Assembly (NCBI GenBank): GCA_021821235.1
Contig: JAKACS010000138.1
Span: forward strand, 1 to 7,693
DNA length: 7,693 nucleotides
Reading direction: 5' to 3'
Source: Bacillota bacterium
Lineage (GTDB): Bacteria; Bacillota; Bacilli; Bacillales_B; DSM-18226
The notes below the pieces were generated by a model. That model was not told where the DNA came from, did not search any database, and saw only the letters and a program-made list of their open reading frames with translations. A program made the translations under genes and the position numbers. Positions 1 to 6,403 of the stretch are shown piece after piece; position 1 is the stretch's first letter; each line of letters begins with the position of its first letter.

Positions 1-1
1 C

Positions 2-283
2 GAATACTTTGAGCGTCATTATTTGTTCTTTTCAACGATGTTAGCAAGTAAAGGGGCCCCCTATTTTCGCAGTCGTTTTCTTGATTTAGTCATTGAAGAG
101 TTTAAAACTGAAGTGGATGTAACCGGAGGAAAAAATGGCGGTTTAAATGAAGAGGTGATTCTTCAATTTTTCGGTTCAGCGGTCGTTGGGGCAGTGGAAT
201 GGTGGTTCAAGAATGGAATGCCATTGCCAGCTCGTTTGATGGCAGAACAAACGGGAGCATTGCTGGATAGAAACTTGGAATAG
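2..283 (+). CDS. TetR/AcrR-family transcriptional regulator, C-terminal part only
   Basis: The reading frame is open from base 2 and runs 93 codons to TAG, so the gene starts to the left of the window. The visible part is the ligand-binding and dimerisation region. A helix resembling FFSTMLASKGAPYFRSRF is followed near the end by GAVEWWFKNGMP and AEQTGALL. This pattern (aromatic helix, then WW-x-NGMP and a final leucine-rich helix) is typical of the TetR C-terminal domain often called TetR_C_8. The DNA-binding helix-turn-helix is not in the window. Its target cannot be read from here. It converges on the dehydrogenase remnant, which shares its terminator. Assignment to the TetR superfamily is good; any ligand or target would be a guess. 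Confidence 0.75.
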   Translation, partial: EYFERHYLFFSTMLASKGAPYFRSRFLDLVIEEFKTEVDVTGGKNGGLNEEVILQFFGSAVVGAVEWWFKNGMPLPARLMAEQTGALLDRNLE

Positions 284-300
284 TGGAAAATAGAAAAATT

Positions 301-346
301 GAGGGTGTCAAAGCAGAATTGATTGCTTTTTGGGCACCCTCTTTTA
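301..346. terminator. Bidirectional rho-independent terminator
   Basis: An imperfect hairpin has outer arms GAGGGTG (301-307) and CACCCTC (335-341) and an inner CAAAGCA/TGCTTT pairing. It is followed on the + strand by TTTTAT and on the - strand by AATTTTTC. It lies 18 bases after the stop of the TetR-type gene and beyond the 3' end of the opposing dehydrogenase remnant, so it can serve both converging units. Confidence 0.75.
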
Positions 347-382
347 TCTGGTTCTATGTGGAATTTCTCTAAAGTCTGTACT

Positions 383-586
383 TTATTGTGGCCTGACCTT
401 GACAATTGCAGATTGCGCACGTTTGCTGATCATTGAGTTAAGTTTTTGCACTGCTTTATGACCTTTCTCCGGATCCCGACATGCCAAAATGACCTTATAA
501 CCTTTCAAAGACAATTGTTTGACCAACTCGTACCCAATTCCTCGATTTCCACCGGTGACAAGTGCAACTCTTATATCCTTTACCAT
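383..586 (-). pseudogene. Truncated short-chain dehydrogenase/reductase (SDR), N-terminus only
   Basis: The 67-residue frame begins ATG at 586, with GGGGG six bases upstream as ribosome binding site. The frame stays open upstream to a GTG at 676, but that part has no SDR likeness. Residues 5-18 (IRVALVTGGNRGIG) are the first beta strand and the TGxxxGIG dinucleotide-binding loop of classical SDRs. Residues 29-41 (GYKVILACRDPEK) are the second strand, with an Arg at 37 suggesting NADPH. After about residue 50 the likeness ends and the frame stops. SDRs are usually about 240-280 residues, so the NNAG motif, the catalytic Ser-Tyr-Lys and the substrate region are absent. I did not see them in the other frames up to the terminator. 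This looks like a deletion remnant without enzyme activity. A functional short protein cannot be excluded, since start and ribosome site are intact. Confidence 0.7.
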
Positions 587-663
587 TTCATTCCCCCATT
601 TTTCGCTATAATCTTGAACTAGAGCAGTTTTTCTACTTTCCATAGGAACAGAGGACATATGCC

Positions 664-696
664 AAAAGAGGCACACCAGTGGTAGGAGTGCCCCCT
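664..696 (-). terminator. Probable terminator of the alcohol dehydrogenase gene
   Basis: Read on the - strand, AGGGGGCAC pairs with GTGCCTCTT across a 13-base loop, giving about nine pairs with two G-U, then TCTTTT. It starts 22 bases beyond the alcohol dehydrogenase stop codon. The T run is short and broken by a C, so termination may be partial and allow read-through into the SDR remnant. Confidence 0.5.
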
Positions 697-718
697 AATA
701 GATTGCTAGGAATACTTG

Positions 719-1768
719 TTATTCACGATCCATCGTACTGATGTCAATCACAAAGCGGTAGCGGACATCTGAAGCTAGGACGCGCTCCCATGCTTCATCA
801 ATCTGATTGGCGGAAATCACTTCGATCTCTGGAGCAATGTGGTGTTCAGCACAAAAGTTGAGCATTTCCTGTGTTTCGCGAATGCCACCGATTGCCGAAC
901 CGGCAAACGACCGGCGATGACCGATAAGTGCAAATACGTTAACGTCCAACGGTTCCGCTGGCGCACCGACGTTGACCATTGTACCATCCAGCGCCAAGAG
1001 TGAAAGGTAGGCACTAATATCAATCTTAGCGCTCACTGTATTTACGATGAGGTCAAACGAGCCAGCCAGTTTCTTAAACGTCTCTGGATCACTCGTGGCA
1101 TAATAATGATTCGCGCCAAGCCGCAAACCGTCTTCTTCCTTCTTTAATGTTTGTGATAAAACAGTAACCTCTGCCCCCATGGCATGAGCAAGCTTTACTG
1201 CCATGTGTCCAAGCCCGCCAAATCCGACAACAGCTATTTTTTTGTCAGGTGCAGCTCCCCAATGTCTTAGCGGCGAGTATGTTGTAATGCCGGCACACAG
1301 CAAAGGAGCGGCTGCGTCAAGGTTGATGCTGTCAGGAATTCGGACCACGAAGCCTTCCGTCACAACGATATGTGTTGAATAACCGCCCTGTGTGTATTGC
1401 CCGTATCTGTCAATTGCTGCATAGGTTCCTGTATTACCGTTCAGGCAGTATTGTTCTTCTCCATGTTGGCAGTTAACGCACTCTCCGCAAGAATCCACCA
1501 TGCATCCTACCCCTACTCGGTCCCCAACAGCAAACTTCGTAACTTCTGTACCAACCTGTGTGACTACCCCGGCGATCTCGTGCCCTGGAACAAGAGGATA
1601 TTTTACCGGACCCCACTCACCGCGAGCAGTATGAATGTCAGAGTGGCAAATACCCGCATACTTAATCTCAATGAGAATATCATGAGGCATGAGATCCCTG
1701 CGCACTATTGTGGCCGGTTTGAACGGACCTTCTGGATTGAATACAGCACGTGCTTTAGCGTTAATCAT
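719..1768 (-). CDS. adhA: Zinc-dependent, probably NADP(H)-linked alcohol dehydrogenase (AdhA-like)
   Basis: A cytoplasmic medium-chain dehydrogenase of 349 residues, full length for the family, expected to interconvert alcohols and aldehydes. Catalytic zinc ligands are Cys41 (in GICHSDIH), His63-Glu64 (PGHE) and Cys158 ([12 protein letters not shown]). The structural zinc site is Cys94, Cys97, Cys100 and Cys108. The Rossmann loop is GFGGLG at 182-187. No acidic residue follows the next strand ([12 protein letters not shown]), which points to NADPH rather than NADH, as in cinnamyl-alcohol/YahK-type enzymes. The C-terminal [11 protein letters not shown] and overall sequence agree with my memory of Bacillus subtilis AdhA, an aldehyde-stress enzyme, hence the symbol; this is not a database result. 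ATG at 1768 has AGGAGGG six bases upstream. It has its own promoter at 1926-1953 and a terminator beyond its 3' end. Physiological substrate is unknown. Confidence 0.93.
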   Translation of the reverse strand: MINAKARAVFNPEGPFKPATIVRRDLMPHDILIEIKYAGICHSDIHTARGEWGPVKYPLVPGHEIAGVVTQVGTEVTKFAVGDRVGVGCMVDSCGECVNCQHGEEQYCLNGNTGTYAAIDRYGQYTQGGYSTHIVVTEGFVVRIPDSINLDAAAPLLCAGITTYSPLRHWGAAPDKKIAVVGFGGLGHMAVKLAHAMGAEVTVLSQTLKKEEDGLRLGANHYYATSDPETFKKLAGSFDLIVNTVSAKIDISAYLSLLALDGTMVNVGAPAEPLDVNVFALIGHRRSFAGSAIGGIRETQEMLNFCAEHHIAPEIEVISANQIDEAWERVLASDVRYRFVIDISTMDRE

Positions 1769-1925
1769 ATAAAACCCTCCTGTAATCCAAATATTATTGA
1801 TTCTTTACAATCCTGATGGTTGGGATTCCCGGTCAATTTCTATCAACTACACAACAATCGATTAGGATGTTTTAGGCCAAACAACCAAGTTCCCTCTTAG
1901 CAAGCTTACTCAACATCTGCTTATA

Positions 1926-1953
1926 ATTATAAATAGAACCAAGATGCTTTCAA
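1926..1953 (-). promoter_or_regulatory. Sigma-A-type promoter for the alcohol dehydrogenase gene
   Basis: On the - strand, TTGAAA (1953-1948), a 16-base spacer and a perfect TATAAT (1931-1926) form a near-consensus promoter. Transcription would begin near 1919, giving a leader of about 150 bases before the ATG at 1768. The -10 lies in a 12-bp self-complementary run, TTATAATTATAA (1921-1932). The long leader has no riboswitch or T-box motif that I recognise. Confidence 0.6.
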
Positions 1954-1969
1954 TGGTTAAAAAAACGCA

Positions 1970-1991
1970 ATTTGTTGTTTATTCAACAAAT
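1970..1991. repeat. Perfect inverted repeat upstream of the adhA-like promoter, possible operator
   Basis: ATTTGTTG (1970-1977) and CAACAAAT (1984-1991) are perfect inverted arms around a 6-base spacer. A further TTGTTGA (2001-2007) inverts the overlapping TCAACAA (1983-1989), so three TTGTTG-type half-sites lie within 38 bases. The repeat is about 17 bp upstream of the -35 of the alcohol dehydrogenase promoter, a natural place for an activator or repressor. The spacing suits a dimeric regulator; which family is unknown. Confidence 0.45.
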
Positions 1992-1994
1992 CAA

Positions 1995-2156
1995 TTACAA
2001 TTGTTGAGTATCTTTAGATAGATTGGTGAAAAATTTCCAAGTTGGATTCATTTTTTCCATAAACATCTGAACCGCTCCTAGTCTTAATTTAAGAGTATAT
2101 CCCTTGTTGTTTGCGAATTTTCGTTGCAACTCATGATGACTTTCTGAGGATGAGTC
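1995..2156 (-). pseudogene. Possible coding remnant of unknown family
   Basis: A 53-codon open frame on the - strand starts after a stop codon, has no start codon near its beginning, and ends with TAA at 1995-1997. Its translation has a protein-like composition: HHELQRKFANNKGYTLKLRL, then AVQMFMEKMNPTWKFFTNL. It is rich in Lys, Glu, Trp and Phe with few rare residues. The first ATG is at 2066, without a clear ribosome binding site. It could be the C-terminus of a gene whose front is lost, or chance. I do not recognise the family. Its last codons overlap the TTGTTG half-site at 2001-2007. Confidence 0.3.
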
Positions 2157-2371
2157 TTATAAATATTTCGTTTATGGAAGCGCACGCAATTCCTCACTTG
2201 TTTTTAAATTTGTCATCATCTATGACTCGCAATCACTTCCAACTTTAATCACCATTCAATAACTGTATTCCGTAATTTGATTCTTAAAAACATATCAGAT
2301 AATACCTTTTTATTTCTCCTTCTCTTTTAGAGAAATGTACATCCGCCAACATCAACAAGATTTAACTATTC

Positions 2372-2746
2372 TTATTGCATTTTTCCCTTAACCTGCTTCA
2401 ATATTGCTACGATCAGAAAACTCACAATTACCAATAAGAGCCATGAACTTACCTTTCCGAGATCGACTAGACTCCAAGCATCCGTTTGGTTTGGATACTC
2501 CCACGCTCCAAAGAACGTTGCGATATTTTCGGCTATCCATATGAAAAATCCAATGAGCACAAAGGAAAGGGAAAGCGGCATACGGTAACGGATTCCATTT
2601 ACCTCGTATATAACCCATGATTTCCAAAAAACAATCACGACAAGACCGGACAGCCACCAGCGAACATCTATCCAAAAATGGTGGGTAAAAAAGTTTAAAT
2701 AAATCGCTACTGTCAGAGGTATAAAGTTGGCACCGCAAACAGTCAT
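2372..2746 (-). pseudogene. DUF817-family membrane protein, C-terminal half only
   Basis: The 124-residue frame matches the C-terminal half of DUF817 proteins, bacterial inner-membrane proteins of unknown function. Recognised family segments are IYLNFFTHHFWIDVRWW (about 15-31), RYRMPLSLSFVLIGFFIWIAENIATFFGAWEYPNQ (start near residue 53, described in parts) and the tail KVSSWLLLVIVSFLIVAILKQVKGK. Roughly four hydrophobic membrane segments are present. Family members, as I recall, are about twice as long, and the N-terminal segments are missing. The likeness starts abruptly near residue 8, at FIPL, close to 2725. The ATG at 2746 follows an A run with no ribosome binding site, and the frame closes upstream at a stop. 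It lies 59 bp beyond the LacI-type gene on the same strand, so a break or deletion at the edge of the sugar locus is likely. Residual translation is unlikely. Confidence 0.7.
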
Positions 2747-2805
2747 TTTTTTCTTGTGTAGACATAATAAAGTTGTTTAATTTCGGGAGTTTACCAACAA
2801 TCTAG

Positions 2806-3798
2806 TTATTTAGTTAAATTTGAACTACTTCTTTCAACTAGAGTAGGGTTAAGTTTAATTTGAACCGGTTTTGAAGATATTTCATTTTCCACGCGATCCA
2901 AAAGAAGCTGGAGCGTCGTATTTACCATTTTTTCAATGGGCTGATTAATGCTCGAAATCCCCATAATTTTAGCAAGATACGTATCGTCAAAGCCTATTAT
3001 CGAAACATCCTCTGGTACCTTAACTCCTTTCTCCTCAACCGCCCGAATGAATTCCAAGGCCATAATATCGTTTGCTGCAAAAGCGCACGTAAAATCGATA
3101 GCTCCATCTGCCCGTTCCAAATACTCATTAATATCACAGCGTATTAAGAAATTGTCCGTAGATGTCTCTTGTACCCGAATATAATTTTTTTCTATAAATT
3201 TCACACCATTTTCGTACAACCCACTACTAAAGCCAAGAAATTTATCGTCCGGATTTGTTCCAATAAAGCCGAATGTTCTGTGGCCTGATAAGATAAATTT
3301 TTCAGCGACTATTTTTCCGGCTAGTATATGATCCAGACCCACACTATCGATCGGTTCCCAATTTTGTGTCATCACAACGGATGGGATAGATAGCTTGCTG
3401 ATTCGCTCAATATTATATCCTCCAGATGGGACAATAATCATTCCGTCAACCTGACGAGCAATAAAATTTTGGACACTTTCCCATTCAACGATGGGGTTCC
3501 GGTTCGATACGTGCAATAAGATATTGTACCCGTGTTTACGGGATTCTGACTCAAGCTTGTCGATTAATTCGACAAAATAAGGATTGTACGTCTCGGTAAG
3601 AAGCACACCAATAATATGCGATCGGCTTCTTTTTAGCGTCTGCGCAGCCTTATTTGGAATAAACCCGACCTTCTCAATGACTTCAAGAACCCGCTTAGCA
3701 GCTTCTTCATTCACACCTTTGTTTCCATTGATCACACGTGATACGGTAGATTGGGAAACATTCGCGAGTCTTGCAATTTCTTTCATCGTTATGTTCAT
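2806..3798 (-). CDS. LacI-family transcriptional regulator of the sugar-uptake operon
   Basis: A 330-residue DNA-binding repressor of standard LacI/GalR length. Residues 5-25 form the helix-turn-helix (MKEIARLANVSQSTVSRVING). Residues about 48-58 (PNKAAQTLKRS) form the hinge helix, with Leu55 at the position that wedges into the central CG of operators. The rest is a periplasmic-binding-protein-like effector domain, from HIIGVLLTETYNPYF through SIIGFDDTYLAKIM to NPTLVERSS. The chosen start is ATG at 3798, preceded by GAGAGGA; an in-frame TTG at 3834 is unlikely because it lies in the operator. It diverges from the transporter operon, and a matching operator lies in each leader, so it probably represses the operon and itself. 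The effector is likely a sugar or sugar phosphate, but which one is not readable. No clear terminator follows. Confidence 0.93.
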   Translation of the reverse strand: MNITMKEIARLANVSQSTVSRVINGNKGVNEEAAKRVLEVIEKVGFIPNKAAQTLKRSRSHIIGVLLTETYNPYFVELIDKLESESRKHGYNILLHVSNRNPIVEWESVQNFIARQVDGMIIVPSGGYNIERISKLSIPSVVMTQNWEPIDSVGLDHILAGKIVAEKFILSGHRTFGFIGTNPDDKFLGFSSGLYENGVKFIEKNYIRVQETSTDNFLIRCDINEYLERADGAIDFTCAFAANDIMALEFIRAVEEKGVKVPEDVSIIGFDDTYLAKIMGISSINQPIEKMVNTTLQLLLDRVENEISSKPVQIKLNPTLVERSSSNLTK

Positions 3799-3818
3799 AT
3801 GTCGAAATCCTCTCGTGT

Positions 3819-3834
3819 TTGAATACGTATTCAA
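3819..3834. promoter_or_regulatory. Operator O1 in the regulator leader
   Basis: TTGAATACGTATTCAA is a perfect 16-bp palindrome with a central CG. It lies between the regulator's promoter and its ATG, about 28-43 bases downstream of the predicted start of transcription, suited to autorepression by roadblock. The identical core recurs at 3970-3985. Confidence 0.8.
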
Positions 3835-3868
3835 TATGTATTCCGATTATCGCAATCTTTATATGCCT

Positions 3869-3897
3869 ATTTTACCTATATATATCACATACTGCAA
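3869..3897 (-). promoter_or_regulatory. Promoter of the LacI-family regulator gene
   Basis: On the - strand, TTGCAG (3897-3892), a 17-base spacer and TAAAAT (3874-3869) match the sigma-A pattern. The start would be near 3862, leaving a leader of about 64 bases that contains operator O1. Confidence 0.6.
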
Positions 3898-3907
3898 ATC
3901 TAAAGAT

Positions 3908-3921
3908 TGTAAACGCTTAAA
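3908..3921. promoter_or_regulatory. Catabolite-responsive element (cre) candidate for CcpA
   Basis: TGTAAACGCTTAAA agrees with the Bacillus cre consensus TGWAARCGYTWNCW at 13 of 14 positions, the mismatch being A for C at position 13. It ends 7 bp upstream of the -35 of the transporter operon and also lies just behind the regulator promoter. CcpA bound here could give glucose repression of the operon, which is normal for secondary sugar uptake genes. Confidence 0.6.
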
Positions 3922-3928
3922 AAATCTA

Positions 3929-3957
3929 TTGACAGACGGTTTGCGAAGTATTAAATT
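3929..3957 (+). promoter_or_regulatory. Promoter of the sugar-transport operon
   Basis: A perfect -35 TTGACA (3929-3934), a 17-base spacer and TAAATT (3952-3957, four of six consensus bases) predict a start near 3964. Operator O2 begins right there, and the cre candidate lies just upstream, so both expected controls meet at this promoter. Confidence 0.75.
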
Positions 3958-3965
3958 TAAAGCAC

Positions 3966-3989
3966 AGACTTGAATACGTATTCAAGTCT
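3966..3989. promoter_or_regulatory. Operator O2 at the operon start site
   Basis: A perfect 24-bp palindrome: the 16-bp core TTGAATACGTATTCAA at 3970-3985 flanked by AGAC and GTCT. It covers the predicted transcription start of the transporter operon, ending 11 bases before the AGGAGG at 4001. The core is identical to O1, with centres 151 bp apart. The longer symmetry could make O2 the stronger site. In RNA it could also form a small hairpin. Confidence 0.85.
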
Positions 3990-4018
3990 TATTCAAACAA
4001 AGGAGGTTATAGTAGAGT

Positions 4019-5404
4019 ATGAAAAAATTATTCTTGTTAATCGCAGCTTTAATGCTTGCTCTTTCCCTAGCGGCATGTGGTTCTAAAGATGCGAATGGTG
4101 ATGCAAGTAACAAAATCGTTATTTGGACACAAGCTTCGGCCGACAATCCAGAGGGGAAAATGTTTGCAGACCGGGTAAAGACATACAACGAAAAATATCC
4201 AGATGGGCCAAAAGTTGAAATTCAAAATATCACCCGCGCAGGAGCAGGATCAGGTTATATCGATAAATTGAATGCTGCTATCACTGCAAATAACATGCCT
4301 GATATTTTTACTCTTGACGGGCCGGATATTGCAGCTTATGCAGATTCTGCCGTTATCGGCGAACTGGATCCGTACTTAAGTGCCGGATTTAAAAAAGGAT
4401 TTACAAAGGCAATTATTGATCAAGGTACTGTAGATGGCAAATTCTACGGAATGGGCTACTCAGACTCCGGCGTAGCAATCATGTATAACGATGATATGAT
4501 AAACGCACTACCTAAAGATATTAAAGCATTGGTTCCTGAACCAGATCAAGACTGGACTTGGGAAGATTTTGTAACACTTGCCAGAAAAATCGATACATTT
4601 GCAAAAACATCAAAGGATCCGGCATTCAAAAATTACGAAATTGCTGTAAGCACATTATTAACGGATATTCCAGCCGGCGCATATGAAACAGGAACGTATT
4701 ATTTCACACCTCTACTTTGGGGAAATGGCGCCAATATCGTAGATAAAGATGGCGTCACAGTTGATGGGGTGTTAAATAGCGACAAATCGATAGAAGCATT
4801 AACAAAATTCGCTCAGTTGTTTAAAGAGCCTGCCTTGGCGACCGCAACTGAATCTGAAAAAGCATTCTATTCTGGAAAAACAGCTTTATCTGTAAGCGGA
4901 TTCTGGTATGTAAATGAATTAACTAGCAACTACCCAAAATTGAAGTTCAGAACCATTCGTTATCCAAAAATGAGTAAAGATTTCAATAGCTTGTACACTC
5001 CATCCGGAAGCTGGGCATTTGTCCGCAACGGTTCAGAGAAAGACGAAAAACGTATTAAGAAAATAGTTGATGTAATGGAATGGTTAACCAACGATGAAGC
5101 ATCTAAAGAGTACTATCAAAAAAACGGTTCAATTCCAACCAGAATCAATTCTATTCCTGAAATCAAAACAAATACAAACAACCCTTACTACAATGAAGCA
5201 TGGAAAGTATTAAAATATCAGGTTGAAAACACCAATAAGGCACGTCCTGTCTCACCGGGATATCCATACCTCTCCGAAACATTCGCAAAAGATGTAATTT
5301 TAAAAATTGCTCAAAACAAAACAACAGATTCTGCGACAATCAAGAAATATCTTGATGGGGCTGCCAAAAAAATCGATCAAGAATTTGAGAAATTTCGGAA
5401 GTAG
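4019..5404 (+). CDS. ABC transporter sugar-binding lipoprotein (CUT1 type, extracellular)
   Basis: A 461-residue family 1 solute-binding protein of the MalE/MsmE kind, expected to capture a sugar outside the membrane and deliver it to the permeases encoded downstream. The N-terminus is a lipoprotein signal: two lysines, a hydrophobic stretch, and the lipobox LAAC with lipidated Cys20. The mature part shows features common in the family: IVIWTQASADNPEG after the signal, NNMPDIFTLDG in the first lobe, and PSGSWAFVRNG (about 327-337) and YYQKNGSIPTR (about 364-374) in the second. ATG at 4019 has AGGAGG 12 bases upstream, a slightly long spacing. It is first in the operon behind promoter 3929-3957. 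The downstream GH32 gene suggests a fructose-containing ligand such as sucrose or a fructo-oligosaccharide; the sequence alone does not show the ligand. Confidence 0.93.
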   Translation: MKKLFLLIAALMLALSLAACGSKDANGDASNKIVIWTQASADNPEGKMFADRVKTYNEKYPDGPKVEIQNITRAGAGSGYIDKLNAAITANNMPDIFTLDGPDIAAYADSAVIGELDPYLSAGFKKGFTKAIIDQGTVDGKFYGMGYSDSGVAIMYNDDMINALPKDIKALVPEPDQDWTWEDFVTLARKIDTFAKTSKDPAFKNYEIAVSTLLTDIPAGAYETGTYYFTPLLWGNGANIVDKDGVTVDGVLNSDKSIEALTKFAQLFKEPALATATESEKAFYSGKTALSVSGFWYVNELTSNYPKLKFRTIRYPKMSKDFNSLYTPSGSWAFVRNGSEKDEKRIKKIVDVMEWLTNDEASKEYYQKNGSIPTRINSIPEIKTNTNNPYYNEAWKVLKYQVENTNKARPVSPGYPYLSETFAKDVILKIAQNKTTDSATIKKYLDGAAKKIDQEFEKFRK

Positions 5405-5413
5405 TTTCTGAGA

Positions 5414-5447
5414 AAAAAGAGGTGGGGAACCGACCTTACCTCTTTTT
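5414..5447 (+). terminator. Intercistronic hairpin with T run, likely partial terminator or mRNA stabiliser
   Basis: Perfect 10-base arms AAAAAGAGGT (5414-5423) and ACCTCTTTTT (5438-5447) extend inward by two G-C and two G-U pairs to an AACCGA loop. The 3' arm itself is a T run, so this resembles an intrinsic terminator. It sits in the 63-bp gap after the binding-protein stop codon and before the first permease, whose ribosome site AGGA follows at 5455. As the permease genes have no other visible promoter, some read-through is needed. The likely effect is more binding protein than permease. Confidence 0.65.
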
Positions 5448-5467
5448 AGTAGAAAGGATGTGAAAAC

Positions 5468-6403
5468 ATGAAAATAAGCCAGTTCGTCCAAGTAAGAAAT
5501 ACAACTGAACACTATCGGCAAAGCAATCATTATAAAAAAGGTGAAATCATTTCTGCCTATGGATTTTTGACACCAGCGTTGGTGCTCGCTACTCTTTTCA
5601 TTGTACTTCCGATTGTATTGGCGTTTACGTATGGCTTTTCCGATTATTATTTGTTAAAGCCGAATGATAAACAATTTACTGGTTTGGAGAATTTCAAACG
5701 GATGCTGACGGATGAAGTATTAAGGCAAAGTTTTCTCAACACGATCAAATTTGTTGTCCTGGTTGTGCCCCTCCAGCTATCCATGGCGCTAGGTTTGGCC
5801 TTGATCGTCAATAAAAAAGTTAAGGGCGTCGGTTTTTTCCGTACCGCTTATTTTTCACCAGCCGTTCTTTCGTTAGTCGTCATCTCTATTCTTTGGACAG
5901 TTATGTTGAATCCAACATCTGGATTCATTAATGAGATTTTAGCAAATATTGGACTTCCAAAACAACCATTTCTTTCAAGCTCTTCCCAAGCGATGTACAC
6001 CATTGTGGTGATTTCGGCATGGTCAGGAAGTGGTTACCAAATGATGATTTTTTTAGCAGGTTTAAAGAACATTGACAACCAGATTTATGAAGCAGCAGAA
6101 ATCGATGGAGCAAATGTGTTGCAAAGATTCTTATACATTACCATTCCATCATTAAAACCAATCACGATGTTTTTAGTAATTACCACGACTATTCAAGCCT
6201 TTAAGCTGATTGTTCAGCCAATGGTAATGACCGGCGGCGGCCCGGATTATTCAACTATCACTATTCTGCAATACATTTACGAATATGGATTCCGTAATCG
6301 AAACGTTGGATATGCCAGTGCAGTCACGTTAGTGTTCACCCTGTTTTTAATCATCGTTTCCATGGTTATTAAAAAGCTCTTCAGAGAGGAGGAGGCAGCG
6401 TGA
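5468..6403 (+). CDS. ABC sugar transporter permease (MalF/UgpA-like)
   Basis: A 311-residue inner-membrane protein, one half of the translocation channel of the importer. After a polar N-terminus of about 27 residues, six hydrophobic segments can be placed near 31-56, 91-113, 126-147, 176-198, 231-250 and 282-302. The cytoplasmic coupling loop has the conserved EAA motif EAAEIDGAN at 208-216 followed by FLYITIPSLKP, which contacts the ATPase. MVMTGGGPDYST (253-264) is another common MalF-type signature. ATG at 5468 follows AAAGGA with nine bases between. Its stop overlaps the start of the next permease gene by four bases, and its last codons (REEEAA) supply that gene's GAGGAGGAGG ribosome site, so translation is probably coupled. 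Confidence 0.94.
   Translation: MKISQFVQVRNTTEHYRQSNHYKKGEIISAYGFLTPALVLATLFIVLPIVLAFTYGFSDYYLLKPNDKQFTGLENFKRMLTDEVLRQSFLNTIKFVVLVVPLQLSMALGLALIVNKKVKGVGFFRTAYFSPAVLSLVVISILWTVMLNPTSGFINEILANIGLPKQPFLSSSSQAMYTIVVISAWSGSGYQMMIFLAGLKNIDNQIYEAAEIDGANVLQRFLYITIPSLKPITMFLVITTTIQAFKLIVQPMVMTGGGPDYSTITILQYIYEYGFRNRNVGYASAVTLVFTLFLIIVSMVIKKLFREEEAA

Larger units (their letters stand above)
1769..2371. other. Gene-poor intergenic stretch of about 600 bp
   Basis: This AT-rich stretch separates the adhA-like gene from the DUF817 remnant. It holds the dehydrogenase promoter and leader (1769-1953), the inverted repeat at 1970-1991 and the possible coding remnant at 1995-2156. From 2157 to 2371 I see only very short open frames without ribosome binding sites, and a small inverted repeat (2320-2334) without a T run. 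No tRNA, insertion sequence end or CRISPR repeat is visible. Confidence 0.6.

Noticed and set aside
1397..1816. 139-codon open frame on the + strand opposite the alcohol dehydrogenase
   Set aside because: It lies antisense to a certain gene, has no family likeness or ribosome binding site, and its composition fits a shadow frame.
2174..2187. cre-like TGGAAGCGCACGCA
   Set aside because: Three mismatches at important positions, and no promoter or intact gene nearby that it would control.
2195..2240. Short open frame starting ATGATGACAAAT on the - strand
   Set aside because: Only about 15 codons, no ribosome binding site and no recognisable product.
2320..2334. TTCTCT/AGAGAA inverted repeat as a terminator of the DUF817 remnant
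   Set aside because: Only six pairs, mostly A-T, and no T run follows on either strand.
2388..2765. Alternative 125-codon frame overlapping the DUF817 remnant
   Set aside because: The DUF817 frame has clear family segments; this one is a shifted reading with many Cys/Ser and no ribosome site. I also checked it as a frameshifted DUF817 N-terminus and saw no match.
2770..2805. Hairpin after the LacI-type stop codon as a terminator
   Set aside because: Only a TTGTT/AACAA pairing with a loop of about 18 bases and a weak T run; too unstable to call.
3799..3834. Longer LacI-type protein starting at TTG 3834 (12 extra residues)
   Set aside because: The extra codons run through the palindromic operator, have no ribosome binding site in front, and precede the normal N-terminus of the family; ATG at 3798 has GAGAGGA upstream.
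5300..5530. Open frame on the - strand across the intercistronic hairpin
   Set aside because: Antisense to the binding-protein end and permease start, with no ribosome site or family likeness.
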